Assembly (NCBI GenBank): GCA_963831005.1
Contig: CAWHOW010000025.1
Location: 38,162 to 102,161, forward strand
Direction of reading: 5' to 3'
DNA from: CAWHOW01 sp963831005
GTDB lineage: Bacteria > Bacteroidota > Bacteroidia > Bacteroidales > CG2-30-32-10
DNA length: 64,000 nucleotides
The notes under the pieces are model-generated. The model did not search any database, had not been told where the DNA came from, and saw nothing but the letters and a program-made list of their open reading frames with translations. Position numbers and translations under genes: made by a program. Of the stretch, positions 47,394 to 56,685 are shown piece after piece; position 1 is the first letter of the stretch; every line of letters starts with the position of its first letter.

Positions 47394-48848
47394 TTATATG
47401 AGCTTAAAACCTAGAGTAATTAAAAAATTATTCGTGATATATTTATTCTTAGCTGCATTTAGGTAATCAGCATTAAATAAATAATAATCATCCTTCGAAA
47501 AAGAATAAACATACCCGAAATCAATAAAACTCCTTTTGCCTATAATTCCAAACCCTGCAGTAATAGCTGTCCTTTTACTGTTTTCTGTACTAACTTTGTA
47601 GGGGCTGCCAAATATATCATAACCCCCTCTGAAACTAAACATACCTAACACGACCTCTGCACCAACTTTTATGTTTTGTGTGGCAGTATACTTTTGAGTT
47701 ATAGTATTGTTAACGTCAGAAAAATCGTACGAATTTGAATATATGCGTGCCTCTGAATAATCCACGTATTCATAATCAGCGCTTATTGTTCCCAAATGTC
47801 CAATCTGAATTGCAAGGCTGCCGATTTCTTTTTTTGGTGTTATAATCTGGTAATCAAATGAACCACTAGGTGAATAAGAGACAGCAGAATATCCATTATC
47901 AAAATTTGAGGTCATGGTTGAATTCCAGTTATCAGTCATACTATAATAAGTTGGTGAGTGGAAGGCCGCACCAACTTTCACCTTAAGTATATCCATATCA
48001 ATCGGAACATATATTAATCCCAATTTAAAATTAAATCCAGCCCCTGTTGTTGTTAATTTCTGATCAAACGACAAACTCTGAAAATAATTAGAAAGAGTAT
48101 CTGGTTCATTGTCCGTTTCTTTATAAATTGAATGCGAATAATAATTCACAAAAGGAAACCCCAGTGTGCCTCCAATGAATAATCTGTTATTATAATTAGT
48201 ACCCAATGATATAACCATTTCCTCTATATAGCCGCTTGTATTAACAGTTTTAGTTTGAGTAGTTCCTTTATCCGGAACCGCAGGAACATAATTTGTTCCG
48301 CTGGAAGTATCAATTAGGGATGAATTAAAAGCCAATTGAGTGCTGAAAGGATCCAGGTTGGCAGGTGAGTTTCCCTGTGCATTTGCTGCAAACAAGTCCA
48401 TCATTGAGCCATTGGTAGTGCCTTTAATAGTCATACTATTATTAAAATCATTTTCCCTGTTGAACCCAATTCCAAAATTCACGAACTTCCATTGGCTTCT
48501 GCTATTTGTTTTAATAGCCCAAACCATTCCAAGATTACCTAAGTTAACATTGAATTTCTGATCATCAGTAGTGTTTCCATTATAAGCTGAAGATGTTTCC
48601 CCTGTATAAAAAGAAGGAGTAAAGGTAAATTCGCTTTTCCTGTAAACACCCAAACCGGCAGGATTGGTTGATAGTGTGGAAAAATCAGCGCCCACAGCTC
48701 CGAAGGCTCCTCCCATGCTGGAATATCGTGCAGTACCTCCAAAATAATCCATAGAATACCTTATAGCATCTACGTCGCTTTGCGCATTCACTTTCATAAC
48801 GCAACCTATGAAAGCCAGCGAAATTATTATTTGAATCTTGTTTTTCAT
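47394..48848 (-). CDS. FadL/TodX-like outer-membrane transport protein
   Basis: ATG 48848 gives the signal peptide MKNKIQIIISLAFIGCVMKVNAQ; a Met four codons upstream is less natural. The mature 460 residues start with the family opening ARYSSMGGAFGAVGADFSTLSTNPAGLGVYRKSEF, the N-terminal hatch-like segment of OmpP1/FadL proteins, and continue as a barrel ending in NFLITLGFKLI. Such proteins take up hydrophobic compounds, but the substrate cannot be told. It converges on the zinc-ribbon gene. Confidence 0.85.
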   Translation of the reverse strand: MKNKIQIIISLAFIGCVMKVNAQSDVDAIRYSMDYFGGTARYSSMGGAFGAVGADFSTLSTNPAGLGVYRKSEFTFTPSFYTGETSSAYNGNTTDDQKFNVNLGNLGMVWAIKTNSRSQWKFVNFGIGFNRENDFNNSMTIKGTTNGSMMDLFAANAQGNSPANLDPFSTQLAFNSSLIDTSSGTNYVPAVPDKGTTQTKTVNTSGYIEEMVISLGTNYNNRLFIGGTLGFPFVNYYSHSIYKETDNEPDTLSNYFQSLSFDQKLTTTGAGFNFKLGLIYVPIDMDILKVKVGAAFHSPTYYSMTDNWNSTMTSNFDNGYSAVSYSPSGSFDYQIITPKKEIGSLAIQIGHLGTISADYEYVDYSEARIYSNSYDFSDVNNTITQKYTATQNIKVGAEVVLGMFSFRGGYDIFGSPYKVSTENSKRTAITAGFGIIGKRSFIDFGYVYSFSKDDYYLFNADYLNAAKNKYITNNFLITLGFKLI

Positions 48849-48888
48849 AATCTGAATCATAAAATAAATTTCAATAATCTGATATCAT

Positions 48889-50259
48889 TTATTTTGAATG
48901 ACCTCCGCCACCTCCTGAATGACCACCCGAAAATCCTCCACCTGAGGAATGTCCGCCACCTCCTGAATGGCTTCCCGAACTACTTGAATGACCACCTGAA
49001 CCTGAGTTTGATTTTGGTGCAGAATAATTGCTGCCATTTGTTTTAGGCGAACTGTAGCTGGGAGTGCTATATGTTTTAGGATGTGAGTTATTGTTATTTG
49101 AGTAAGAAGAAGAATACTTACCGGTATTATTTGAATTACTATACGTTTTTGGTTTCGAATAATACTGGTTAGATTTTGCTTCTGAATAATTTGGCGACAC
49201 ATAAGCTTTCGGCTTTGAATATGTTTGTTTTGGAGAAGACTGAGTATTATTTGGAGTATATGAACTCTTTGGAGTATATGAATGTCCGGAGTTTGTAATA
49301 TAAGCTGATGCGCCACTCTTCGGAGACGCATTTGATGTACTTTTAGGAGTAATATAATTTGTACTGCCCGATGTTGTTTTAATTGTGCTGCTTATACTCT
49401 TGGGTTTAGTATTACTTTCAGAATTAACAGTCGAGTTGGGCTTTACGTCCGAACTATTTTTAACTAAGGCTTTGTTATCGCCTGCATTATTCTTCCCAAT
49501 ATTATTTGCATGAATCGGCGTATTGGGAGGAGTATTATGCCCTCCAATTTTATTAACTGATGTTGAAGCCATTCCATATTTCTGTCCGAATGTTAAACCA
49601 TTATTAACATGCCCAAATGAATTTGATATACCCGCCCTGGGTCCAGAATAAAATGAATTATGTCCGAAGCCGTTATTATAATTGCCTCTGCCAAAGTAAC
49701 CATTATTGTAGCCATAGCCGTGATGATGTCCCCAGCCATAATAACCACCGCCATACCATCCCCCGTATGGAAATCCCCATCCACAAAAACCGTAGTAACC
49801 ACCCCAGTAAGGGTACCAAAAAGGATCCCAAAAAGGGTCCCAATATGAATAGCCGCCATAAATACCAAAACCCCAATATGGGTCGTAATTGTCCCCATAG
49901 TAATTATTCGTTACATAATTATTCCCGTTTACATCAGAATATGACTCCTGGGAAGATTGACCAGGTTGGGGATCCCTGTTTGAATCATCGGCATAAACCT
50001 GCTGAAGCGATGAATTCTGTTCGTAGTTCCTGTTACTGCCCGAAGCTGAGTTATCCCTTGTAGTGTAGGTGCTTGGGGAAGCTGCTACAGAACTTTCCTG
50101 GCCTTGCGCCGTTTCAGTTGGTACTACAACTGTTGAATTTCCAGCATCATTATTACCGGAATAATACACGTCATCATTTGATGAACGGGTTTGGTAGGTT
50201 GACCTGCAAGCCGTAAGGAATATGACCGATAAGGCAAGCAATTTAATAATAGTTTTCAT
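48889..50259 (-). CDS. Low-complexity Gly/Ser/Tyr-rich lipoprotein
   Basis: ATG 50259 gives a lipoprotein signal with LTAC (Cys18). The body has three zones: an Asn/Ser/Gln-rich linker, a Trp/Tyr/Gly-rich core (YWDPFWDPFWYPYWGGYYG and GGWYGGGYYGWGHHH), and a long Ser/Lys/Tyr tail with SPKxY-type repeats ending in HSSSGS/GGGGHS repeats. Bacteroidota often encode such surface lipoproteins of unknown role. The aromatic core could bind glycans or aggregate, which is speculation. It stands alone between the porin gene and proS. Confidence 0.75.
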   Translation of the reverse strand: MKTIIKLLALSVIFLTACRSTYQTRSSNDDVYYSGNNDAGNSTVVVPTETAQGQESSVAASPSTYTTRDNSASGSNRNYEQNSSLQQVYADDSNRDPQPGQSSQESYSDVNGNNYVTNNYYGDNYDPYWGFGIYGGYSYWDPFWDPFWYPYWGGYYGFCGWGFPYGGWYGGGYYGWGHHHGYGYNNGYFGRGNYNNGFGHNSFYSGPRAGISNSFGHVNNGLTFGQKYGMASTSVNKIGGHNTPPNTPIHANNIGKNNAGDNKALVKNSSDVKPNSTVNSESNTKPKSISSTIKTTSGSTNYITPKSTSNASPKSGASAYITNSGHSYTPKSSYTPNNTQSSPKQTYSKPKAYVSPNYSEAKSNQYYSKPKTYSNSNNTGKYSSSYSNNNNSHPKTYSTPSYSSPKTNGSNYSAPKSNSGSGGHSSSSGSHSGGGGHSSGGGFSGGHSGGGGGHSK

Positions 50260-50320
50260 GATCTTATCTCCTTTTGATTTTTTTAAGTTGTATAGTTTCG
50301 TTGTCATTTGATATAATTCC

Positions 50321-50328
50321 TAATTTTG
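50321..50328 (+). promoter_or_regulatory. Promoter of proS: TTG (50301-50303) and TAATTTTG
   Basis: TAATTTTG fits TAnnTTTG, with TTG exactly 17 bases upstream. The proS start lies 51 bases downstream, leaving a leader of about 45 bases. Confidence 0.55.
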
Positions 50329-50379
50329 CATAAACAGAAAACATCTGTTTTAATGCAAATATCATACCAAACTTAATTT

Positions 50380-51855
50380 ATGGCTAAATATTTTTCAACA
50401 AGAGAAGAAAATTATTCACAATGGTATAACGACATAGTAATAAAAGCTGACCTTGCAGAGAATTCTGCTGTCCGCGGATGCATGGTGATCAAGCCATATG
50501 GATACGCTATTTGGGAGAAGATGCAGGCGTCGCTGGATAAGATGTTCAAGGATACGGGTCATAGTAATGCGTACTTTCCAATTTTCATACCAAAGTCGTT
50601 TTTCAGCAAAGAAGCTTCGCATGTGGAAGGATTTGCCAAAGAATGTGCTATTGTAACTCATTACAGGTTAAAGAATTCGCCCGACGGTAAAGGGGTCATA
50701 GTGGATGAAGATGCAAAGCTTGAAGAAGAACTCATAGTTCGCCCTACTTCTGAAACTATTATCTGGGATTCATACAGAAACTGGATACATTCCTATCGCG
50801 ACCTGCCCATTTTAATTAATCAATGGGCTAATGTGGTAAGATGGGAAATGAGGACACGCCTGTTTTTACGTACGGCTGAATTTCTCTGGCAGGAAGGCCA
50901 TACTGCCCATGCCACTAAAGAAGAAGCTTTAGTGGAAGCTGAGAGAATGCTGGATGTTTATACTGAATTTGCCGAAAAATGGATGGCTATTCCTGTAATT
51001 AAGGGAGTTAAATCTGAGCGTGAGCGCTTTGCAGGAGCTTTGGAAACATATTGTATAGAAGCCCTTATGCAGGACGGAAAAGCATTGCAGGCAGGCACTT
51101 CTCATTTCCTGGGCCAGAATTTTGCAAAGGCTTTTGATGTAAAATTCGCTACCAAAGAAAGCACACTTGAGTATGTTTGGGCAACTTCATGGGGGGTTTC
51201 TACCCGATTGATGGGCGCTATTGTTATGGTTCATTCCGATGATAAGGGATTGGTATTGCCTCCGAAATTAGCTCCTACACAGGTAGTTATTGTGCCTATT
51301 TATAAAAACCCTGAACAGTTAAAGGAAATATCGGCAAAAGTTGCGCCTATTAAAAAAGCTATTGAAAGCAAGGGCATTTCCGTAAAATATGATGACAGGG
51401 ACACTCATAAACCGGGATGGAAATTTGCCGAATATGAATTTAAGGGAGTTCCTATAAGACTGGCTATTGGTCCCCATGATATTGAAGAAGGAACTATCGA
51501 ATTAGCAAGGAGAGATACACTGGAAAAAGCTGTTTACCAGCAAACTGATATAGAGCACAAAATTGAACATCTTCTGACACAGATACAGGAGAATTTGTAC
51601 GATAAAGCTCTTTCCTATAGGGAGATGAATACCCATATGGTGAACTCATGGGATGAGTTTAAGGAAAGGGTTGAAAACAAAGGCGGTTTTTTATTGGCCC
51701 ATTGGGATGGAACCCCTGAGACCGAGGAAGCCATTAAAAACGAAACTAAAGCAACCATAAGGTGTATCCCTTTAAATAATGCCAAAGAAGCCGGTAAATG
51801 CATCTATTCCGGTAAGCCTTCTACCCAGAGGGTTATTTTTGCAAGGGCGTATTGA
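50380..51855 (+). CDS. proS: Prolyl-tRNA synthetase, archaeal/eukaryotic-type (short form)
   Basis: Charges tRNA-Pro. The 491-residue protein has the class II motifs: motif 2 around RPTSETIIWDSYRNWI and VVRWEMRTRLFLRTAEFLWQEGHTAH, and motif 3 in the WATSWGVSTRLMGAIVM stretch. The anticodon-binding domain (APTQVVIVPIYK) and the extra C-terminal domain typical of the non-bacterial type (GKCIYSGKPSTQRVIFARAY) follow. It lacks the editing insert of E. coli ProS, as usual in Bacteroidota. Confidence 0.96.
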   Translation: MAKYFSTREENYSQWYNDIVIKADLAENSAVRGCMVIKPYGYAIWEKMQASLDKMFKDTGHSNAYFPIFIPKSFFSKEASHVEGFAKECAIVTHYRLKNSPDGKGVIVDEDAKLEEELIVRPTSETIIWDSYRNWIHSYRDLPILINQWANVVRWEMRTRLFLRTAEFLWQEGHTAHATKEEALVEAERMLDVYTEFAEKWMAIPVIKGVKSERERFAGALETYCIEALMQDGKALQAGTSHFLGQNFAKAFDVKFATKESTLEYVWATSWGVSTRLMGAIVMVHSDDKGLVLPPKLAPTQVVIVPIYKNPEQLKEISAKVAPIKKAIESKGISVKYDDRDTHKPGWKFAEYEFKGVPIRLAIGPHDIEEGTIELARRDTLEKAVYQQTDIEHKIEHLLTQIQENLYDKALSYREMNTHMVNSWDEFKERVENKGGFLLAHWDGTPETEEAIKNETKATIRCIPLNNAKEAGKCIYSGKPSTQRVIFARAY

Positions 51856-52152
51856 TTTATCCGATTACCAGAGTGATATAATCTTACTAAATTGCTTAGA
51901 ATTATTTGTCGGAGTAATGTTTTTGTACTTATACTTTGTTTGATAGAGGAAGAAATTAATTTCAAAGTATAAAGAAAAACATCCTCAACAAACTCCAATT
52001 TTTTCTATTTAACATAATGTTCTGATATGAATCATGTACGGCTCATCCATGACTCATCCATGACTTATCCCTCGGTTTTATATGAATCAGATATGAATAA
52101 AGACATTAATAAGAAAAGCATTTAAGAAATGGATATTGATTTAAATAAATAA

Positions 52153-52893
52153 TCAGTTTTTAATTAATTGTCCGGAACCGGTAATATTAGTTGTAATTTT
52201 AGCAGGAGAGCCTGTGTAATAAATGTTCCCTATATATCCTATTTGGGCAACCACCAAATTGTTTACATTAATGTAACAATTATTGGTGGAATTGTTGGTG
52301 ATAAAAACATCTGAGGACGGATAATTGCTAAGATCGGCTTTGCCATTTCCTGCCGAATATAAATAACATCCACTTGACCTGCCTGTAACAGTTAAGTCGG
52401 CAGGGCCTGTATGCAGGTTGAACCAAGAGGTGTTTGCAACAAGTTTGAGGTTAACAGAACCAAACCCATCGTAATCGTCCAATTGAAAATAATTGGCATA
52501 CAGGGTATCTGTTGAGCTAATATTTCCCGAACCTACATTATATTTTAATTCTTTAATTGTTTTACAAGTTAAATACACATTTACTTTATCCTTGTAACTT
52601 CTAACCCAGTTGCATTTATTGTCGTTTGTTAAGTAAATGCAGCTATCCGTTACTACTGTTTTAATAGAATTTATTAAATGGCTGCCCGCTTCAACTTCAA
52701 TAGCGAAAAATGTATCCTGGGTTATAAACAAATTGATATTATCGGAAACGGATATTTGATTAAAACCGGAAATTGTCCTGCTTTCCTTAGTTATGTCGCC
52801 GGTGCTTTTCAGGCAATCGCACATATGGCCTTTATTGCAGGATACAATAAGCAGTGATGTAATTAGATATATTATTACGCGTATCTGTTTCAT
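52153..52893 (-). CDS. Head GIN-domain (DUF2807) lipoprotein
   Basis: ATG 52893 starts a lipoprotein signal with lipobox IVSC (Cys19), two bases after the stop of the pagL-like gene. The 246-residue protein then reads SRTISGFNQISVSDNINLFIT, the usual opening of the DUF2807 right-handed beta-helix-like fold, followed by repeats such as VGSGNISSTDTL and GPADLTVTGRS. These periplasmic or surface proteins have no proven role. Between this gene and proS (51856-52152) I see only short CTCATCCATGA repeats. Confidence 0.82.
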   Translation of the reverse strand: MKQIRVIIYLITSLLIVSCNKGHMCDCLKSTGDITKESRTISGFNQISVSDNINLFITQDTFFAIEVEAGSHLINSIKTVVTDSCIYLTNDNKCNWVRSYKDKVNVYLTCKTIKELKYNVGSGNISSTDTLYANYFQLDDYDGFGSVNLKLVANTSWFNLHTGPADLTVTGRSSGCYLYSAGNGKADLSNYPSSDVFITNNSTNNCYINVNNLVVAQIGYIGNIYYTGSPAKITTNITGSGQLIKN

Positions 52894-52895
52894 GT

Positions 52896-54029
52896 TTATT
52901 TTATTGCATAACCCACGCCCCATTCAATAAAATCGGCTTTTGCAAAATGAGTTAACAGGGCAAGGTTTAATATTATTTTATTGTCAAGAAAATATCGCAA
53001 CGCAAAACGGTCGTAAATAAGTCCGTCGCTTTTATCTTTTGCATATAAATAACATCCAAGCTGAGTAGTTATGGCAAGATGTGAAAAATCGAACTGATGC
53101 CCGACATGAATGGCCGGCCTGATCACTTCATAATCATATTTAACATTGGTACCTGCGCCTTTAAGTGTTTTAATGTTGGAAAATTCCCAGAAAAGATCTA
53201 TACCTGCTCCTATTTCTCTTTTGCTGCTAAGTGGCTTCCAGAAACAGGAAGATAATGAATAAGCGCCATAGGTATTACCATCCGCCGGATATACTTGTTT
53301 TATTCCGCCCGAAAGGAATAATTGGAATTTTAACTTCTGAATTTTTTTCGAAGTCGTATCAGGATGGGGAACAATATATGATTTGTTATGGAAAGCGTAG
53401 GCTATTCCAAGGCTTATTGTTGGAATATTGATACCCAGATCAGGGGTTTTAACTACTCCGTTAGAAAAATGTGAAAGCCCTATAGCACCTGATATAAAGA
53501 GTCTATGCAGTACTAACCATTTGAATTCATAGAATAGATTGATGGCAGCATTCAGATGTGAACCAATGGCAATATTTTTATAATCATCGAGCCTGTCAAA
53601 CTTTTTGGTGAGATAACCTACGCCTGCCCCAAACCTGAAGTTGAACTGGAAATCATTATACTGGTACAGATGAAAATTAAGATAAGGATAAATGGCATAT
53701 ACTGAACCCAACACATTTGGATTTGCCAAATTTGAATACCAGAATGCTATTCCCATTTCAGGGTATTTATAAAGCGGTTGCCAGCTTTTTTCGCCATGGG
53801 TTTGCTTACCAAGATCTATTTCGCAAGCGGGAAAATGACCGGTTGTCAATCCTGCCATGCTTTGATGATGGGCAATAACAAAACCATAATGGAGTTTTGT
53901 TTCAATAATATATTTTATTGAATCATTGCTGACATATTTTAAAGAATCGTTTTTTCTGAAGCTGACTGAAGCATAATTCATATTTAGAACAGCGGATAAA
54001 AACAATACTATCAAAACCCATTTACGCAT
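52896..54029 (-). CDS. Acyloxyacyl hydrolase / PagL-like lipid A deacylase
   Basis: The 377-residue protein has a signal peptide, then a beta-barrel. The PagL catalytic region is clear in AIGLSHFSNGVVKTPDLGINIPTISLG, with the His-Ser pair. PagL removes a 3-O acyl chain from lipid A in the outer membrane. The protein is longer than the 170-residue Pseudomonas PagL, which is normal for the Bacteroidota form. The DUF2807 gene follows after two bases, so the two are co-transcribed. The exact site of deacylation is inferred. Confidence 0.8.
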   Translation of the reverse strand: MRKWVLIVLFLSAVLNMNYASVSFRKNDSLKYVSNDSIKYIIETKLHYGFVIAHHQSMAGLTTGHFPACEIDLGKQTHGEKSWQPLYKYPEMGIAFWYSNLANPNVLGSVYAIYPYLNFHLYQYNDFQFNFRFGAGVGYLTKKFDRLDDYKNIAIGSHLNAAINLFYEFKWLVLHRLFISGAIGLSHFSNGVVKTPDLGINIPTISLGIAYAFHNKSYIVPHPDTTSKKIQKLKFQLFLSGGIKQVYPADGNTYGAYSLSSCFWKPLSSKREIGAGIDLFWEFSNIKTLKGAGTNVKYDYEVIRPAIHVGHQFDFSHLAITTQLGCYLYAKDKSDGLIYDRFALRYFLDNKIILNLALLTHFAKADFIEWGVGYAIK

Positions 54030-54082
54030 TTAACATATTTGATTTAATGTTTAGCAAATTTATAATTATTCCGCTTAATACT

Positions 54083-54090
54083 TACCTTTG
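54083..54090 (+). promoter_or_regulatory. Putative -7 box (TACCTTTG) before mazG
   Basis: TACCTTTG fits TAnnTTTG and lies 15 bases before the GTG start of mazG. No TTG is present at 17-23 bases. Confidence 0.45.
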
Positions 54091-54105
54091 TAAAAAATAA
54101 TTACC

Positions 54106-54870
54106 GTGGATAAACGATTGGTTGTATTTGAAAAATTGCTTAACATCATGGACGAGCTGAGGGCAAAATGCCCGTGGGATAAAAAGCAAACTTATGAATC
54201 GCTCAGGCATCTTACCATTGAAGAAACTTACGAACTTGCCGATGCAATAGTATCGAAAGACAGCAAAGAAATATGTGAAGAACTCGGAGATATACTGTTG
54301 CATATAGTTTTCTATGCCAAGATAGGCGAGGAGAATAAGGAATTTGATATTACTGATGTTATCACCGGAATAAATGAAAAGCTAATAAAGCGCCATCCGC
54401 ATATTTTCAGCAACACTATTGCCGAGACCGATGAAGATGTGAAAAGCAACTGGGAAAAAATAAAGCTGAGCTCAGGTAAGAAATCTGTTATGGGAGGCGT
54501 TCCCACATCACTTCCTGCCCTGATTAAAGCTTATCGCATACAGGATAAAGCAAGAGGCGTGGGCTTCGACTGGGAAAATACTGAACAGGTATGGGAAAAG
54601 GTAATTGAAGAAATGAACGAGTTGAAAGTTGAGGTTGATAGAAAAGCCGCGAATGAAAGAATTGAAGGCGAATTCGGCGACCTGCTTTTTGCTTTGATTA
54701 ACTACTCACGCTTTATAAATGTTAATCCCGATTCTGCGCTTGAAATGACCAATATCAAGTTCATGCATCGTTTTAAATACCTTGAAGAACATGCCGAAAA
54801 GCCGCTGCACGATATGACGCTGGCTGAAATGGATGTTTACTGGAACCAAGCTAAAGAGATTTATAAATAA
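54106..54870 (+). CDS. mazG: Nucleoside triphosphate pyrophosphohydrolase
   Basis: Hydrolyses NTPs or dNTPs to monophosphate and PPi, cleaning the nucleotide pool. The 254-residue two-domain protein has both MazG units: CPWDKKQTYESLRHLTIEETYELADAI with EELGDILLHIVFY, and GFDWENTEQVWEKVIEEMNEL with EFGDLLFALINYSRF. The EExxE and ExxD metal motifs are present in each. The start is GTG 54106. Confidence 0.95.
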   Translation: MDKRLVVFEKLLNIMDELRAKCPWDKKQTYESLRHLTIEETYELADAIVSKDSKEICEELGDILLHIVFYAKIGEENKEFDITDVITGINEKLIKRHPHIFSNTIAETDEDVKSNWEKIKLSSGKKSVMGGVPTSLPALIKAYRIQDKARGVGFDWENTEQVWEKVIEEMNELKVEVDRKAANERIEGEFGDLLFALINYSRFINVNPDSALEMTNIKFMHRFKYLEEHAEKPLHDMTLAEMDVYWNQAKEIYK

Positions 54871-54919
54871 ATTTATAATTTTGTTATTCTCTTCTATTTA
54901 ATATTGACAGCGGGTATTT

Positions 54920-56284
54920 ATGAGGAAGCTTAAAGCCATAATAATTCTATTTTCAATAGGCCTATCAGTTTCCACTTTTGGCGGAAAACCATTAATGAAA
55001 CCTTATTTTCCACCATCAACTCCGCCCCAGATGTCGGATCAGGATTTTAAGGATATGTATCTAGATGCGCAGGATCTTTTCAATTATGAATATTATGATG
55101 ATGCGCTCGGGCTTTTCCAGCAATTGCTGGCTGTAGATAATAATAACAGCAATATAAATTTCTATGTAGGCGTCTGCATTTTGAACGGAAAGAAAGACAG
55201 GACAAAATCAATTCCATACCTTGAAAAGGCCTCAAAGAAAACAGATATTTCATATAGTTATTCATATAAGGAAAAGTCTGCACCTGTATTTACCTTTCTT
55301 TACTTGGGGCAGGCATATCAGCTAACGGGTAAGTATGATGAGGCGCTTAAAAGTTACGAAAAGTTTAAAACGTTCCTCACTAATAAAAATAAGGACGGAA
55401 CCTTTATTGACGAAGTTGAGCATTGCATTAACATGGCAAATCTGGCAAAGAAGCTAATTGCAAAGCCTGTGAAAGTTAAAATTGAGCCAATAAAACCTGT
55501 AAATTCAACATCTTCCGACCTAGCTTTGGTTCCATCATTGGACGGAAATACATATTATTTTTCTTCCAGACGTAAAGGAAATACGGGTGGACAAAGGGAT
55601 AATTTCGGGGAGTATCTTGATGATATTTATTATACCCAGTTCAAAGATAACAGGTGGCAAAAACCCAAAAAGATGACCTCCAAAATAAATTCGGCAGGCA
55701 GTGATATTATGAACTGTATTTCGCCCGATGGGAAGGAATTATATTTTTCTAGGCAGGTGAGGGGAACATATGATATTTTTGTATCTGAGCTTAATAAAAA
55801 AGACAAATGGACGGCTCCCAAAAGCCTGGGAATTAATATCAATACAAAATATAACGAACAATGGGCTTTTATCACTTCTGATGGGAGTACTCTGTTGTTC
55901 TCGAGTGATAAACCAGGTGGTTATGGTGGCTATGATATATATATGTCGGAAAAAACAGCTACTGGAGATTGGGGAAAACCATTTAACCTGGGACCTGATG
56001 TGAACACTCCTTACGATGAAATCTGTCCTGTGCTAATGCCTGACGGTACATTGTATTTCAGCTCAAACGGGCACGAAACTATGGGCGGATTTGATATTTT
56101 TGTTACAACCATTTCAGAAGACGGCTTATGGTCAAAGCCAGAAAACCTTGGCTATCCTATTAATACCCCCGCTGATGATTATAACTTTCTCCCCACTACT
56201 TCCGATGGCAAAAAAGGCTTTTATACAACAGCAAAATCATTGGGTTATGGGGCATCGGGTATTTTCAGTTTTACGATTGAATGA
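54920..56284 (+). CDS. TPR and PD40 (WD40-like) repeat envelope protein
   Basis: The 454-residue protein has a signal peptide, a TPR region (YLDAQDLFNYEYYDDALGLFQQLL, LYLGQAYQLTGKYDEALKSYEKF) and then at least four PD40 beta-propeller repeats: DLALVPSLDGNTYYFSSRR, NCISPDGKELYFSRQ, AFITSDGSTLLFSSDKPGGYGGYDIY, PVLMPDGTLYFSSNGHETMGGFDIF. This arrangement resembles PorE-type T9SS-associated proteins but lacks their C-terminal OmpA domain. It may be an envelope scaffold; binding to peptidoglycan is not expected without OmpA. Confidence 0.8.
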   Translation: MRKLKAIIILFSIGLSVSTFGGKPLMKPYFPPSTPPQMSDQDFKDMYLDAQDLFNYEYYDDALGLFQQLLAVDNNNSNINFYVGVCILNGKKDRTKSIPYLEKASKKTDISYSYSYKEKSAPVFTFLYLGQAYQLTGKYDEALKSYEKFKTFLTNKNKDGTFIDEVEHCINMANLAKKLIAKPVKVKIEPIKPVNSTSSDLALVPSLDGNTYYFSSRRKGNTGGQRDNFGEYLDDIYYTQFKDNRWQKPKKMTSKINSAGSDIMNCISPDGKELYFSRQVRGTYDIFVSELNKKDKWTAPKSLGININTKYNEQWAFITSDGSTLLFSSDKPGGYGGYDIYMSEKTATGDWGKPFNLGPDVNTPYDEICPVLMPDGTLYFSSNGHETMGGFDIFVTTISEDGLWSKPENLGYPINTPADDYNFLPTTSDGKKGFYTTAKSLGYGASGIFSFTIE

Positions 56285-56341
56285 TGTAAATTTAAGAGCC
56301 TATAATACTTAGAATTCATAAACTTTTTTAAAATTTGAATA

Positions 56342-56668
56342 ATGAAGACATCAAACATTTACCAAGACAAAAAAACTCTGCCAGCCTCCAAGGGCAAAGA
56401 ATTATCTGAAAAGCTTATTGAAGCTGCTGGCGTCACTATCGAAAGGATTATTTCAACAGGGGAAGTCACACCTGATGGTAAATGGTTCGATCAGGAAAGG
56501 GAAGAGTGGGTATTGTTGCTACAGGGCAATGCAGAAATTGAATTTGAAGGAGAAGGAATAATCCAGGTTCAAACTGGTGATTATCTGAACATTCCTGCCC
56601 GTAAAAAACACAGAGTTACATTTACTTCTGCTGTTCCGCCTTGTACATGGCTCGCAGTGCACTATTGA
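56342..56668 (+). CDS. Small cupin-domain protein
   Basis: The 108-residue single-domain cupin has motif 1 in the EEWVLLLQGNAEIEFEGEG region and motif 2 in GDYLNIPARKKHRVTFTS, ending with CTWLAVHY. The 'GDYLNIPA..KHRV' form occurs in stand-alone cupins that often bind a metal and small ligand. No substrate can be inferred. It converges on rarA. Confidence 0.85.
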   Translation: MKTSNIYQDKKTLPASKGKELSEKLIEAAGVTIERIISTGEVTPDGKWFDQEREEWVLLLQGNAEIEFEGEGIIQVQTGDYLNIPARKKHRVTFTSAVPPCTWLAVHY

Positions 56669-56685
56669 GAATACTACAAGTTAAA